NCBI GenBank assembly: GCA_019412865.1
Contig: DXOJ01000675.1
Coordinates: forward strand, 1-21,673
Direction of reading: 5' to 3'
DNA: 21,673 nt
Source of the DNA: Bacteroides sp.
GTDB lineage: Bacteria; Bacteroidota; Bacteroidia; Bacteroidales; Bacteroidaceae
In this document: positions 21,481 through 21,673 of the stretch, one piece after another
Layout: every line of letters starts with the position of its first letter
Numbering within the stretch: the first letter of the stretch is position 1
Translations under genes and position numbers: made by a program
The notes under the pieces: model-generated
Seen by the model: the letters and a program-made list of their open reading frames with translations, nothing else
Databases searched by the model: none
What the model was told of the DNA's origin: nothing

Positions 21481-21673
21481 ATGAATAAATTATCTGAGAA
21501 AAACACAACCCGTTTGGCATCGTTGGATATCCTTCGTGGCTTTGACCTGTTTCTTCTTGTCTTCTTTCAGCCGGTGTTTGCGGCGTTGGTACGACAGTTG
21601 AACTTGCCGTTTCTCAATGATATCCTTTATCAGTTTGATCATGAAGTGTGGGAGGGATTCCGTTTCTGGGATC
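21481..21673 (+). CDS. Start of a DUF5009/HGSNAT-like integral membrane protein (cut by window end)
   Basis: An open frame beginning at ATG 21481, 34 nt after the GH2 stop, runs off the window end after 64 residues. It reads MNKLSEKNTTRLASLDILRG followed by a hydrophobic segment FDLFLLVFFQPVFAALV. The R-x-x-SLDxxRG-F start is characteristic of the DUF5009/COG4299 family related to heparan-alpha-glucosaminide N-acetyltransferase, multi-pass inner-membrane proteins. Its role in PULs is not settled: acetylation of a glucosamine in the periplasm or sugar transport have both been considered for this group. Same strand and close spacing place it in the operon. Only the N terminus is visible, so the assignment rests on one motif. 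Confidence 0.75.
   Translation, partial: MNKLSEKNTTRLASLDILRGFDLFLLVFFQPVFAALVRQLNLPFLNDILYQFDHEVWEGFRFWD

Overview
The window is a polysaccharide utilization locus (PUL) of a Bacteroidales gut bacterium, most likely a Bacteroides species. The evidence is a SusC/SusD pair, a hybrid two-component system (HTCS) sensor-regulator, several secreted glycoside hydrolases, a serine-type sulfatase, and Bacteroidetes-type -7 promoter elements (TAnnTTTG). No mobile element, tRNA, rRNA or CRISPR array was seen.

Layout. Bases 1-101 hold no gene. On the minus strand lie the HTCS regulator (102-4034) and, upstream of it, a GH95 alpha-L-fucosidase-type enzyme (4159-6606). An 18-bp perfect hairpin and a candidate promoter for the regulator lie between them. 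A 674-bp divergent control region (6607-7280) follows. It contains an unusual array of five hyphenated palindromes at an exact 22-bp period, a set of TGATCA-centred repeats, and -7 elements facing both ways. On the plus strand come susC (7281-10601), susD (10618-12483) and a surface lipoprotein with a GH16 catalytic domain (12511-14382). A convincing intrinsic terminator (14401-14445) follows. Beyond it are an S1-type sulfatase (14465-16033), a GH20 beta-hexosaminidase (16051-18375), a GH2 beta-galactosidase (18372-21446, overlapping GH20 by 4 nt), and the start of a DUF5009/HGSNAT-like membrane protein (21481 to the window end).

How it works together (inference from families). The surface GH16 enzyme would make internal cuts in a galactose/N-acetylhexosamine-containing glycan. 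SusD and SusC would capture and import the fragments. In the periplasm the sulfatase, GH20, GH2 and GH95 enzymes would remove sulfate, N-acetylhexosamine, galactose and fucose. This set fits fucosylated, sulfated host glycans such as mucin O-glycans, poly-N-acetyllactosamine or keratan sulfate. The HTCS would sense a released oligosaccharide in the periplasm and activate the locus. The least explained element is the 22-bp palindrome array in the control region, which may be a multi-site operator.
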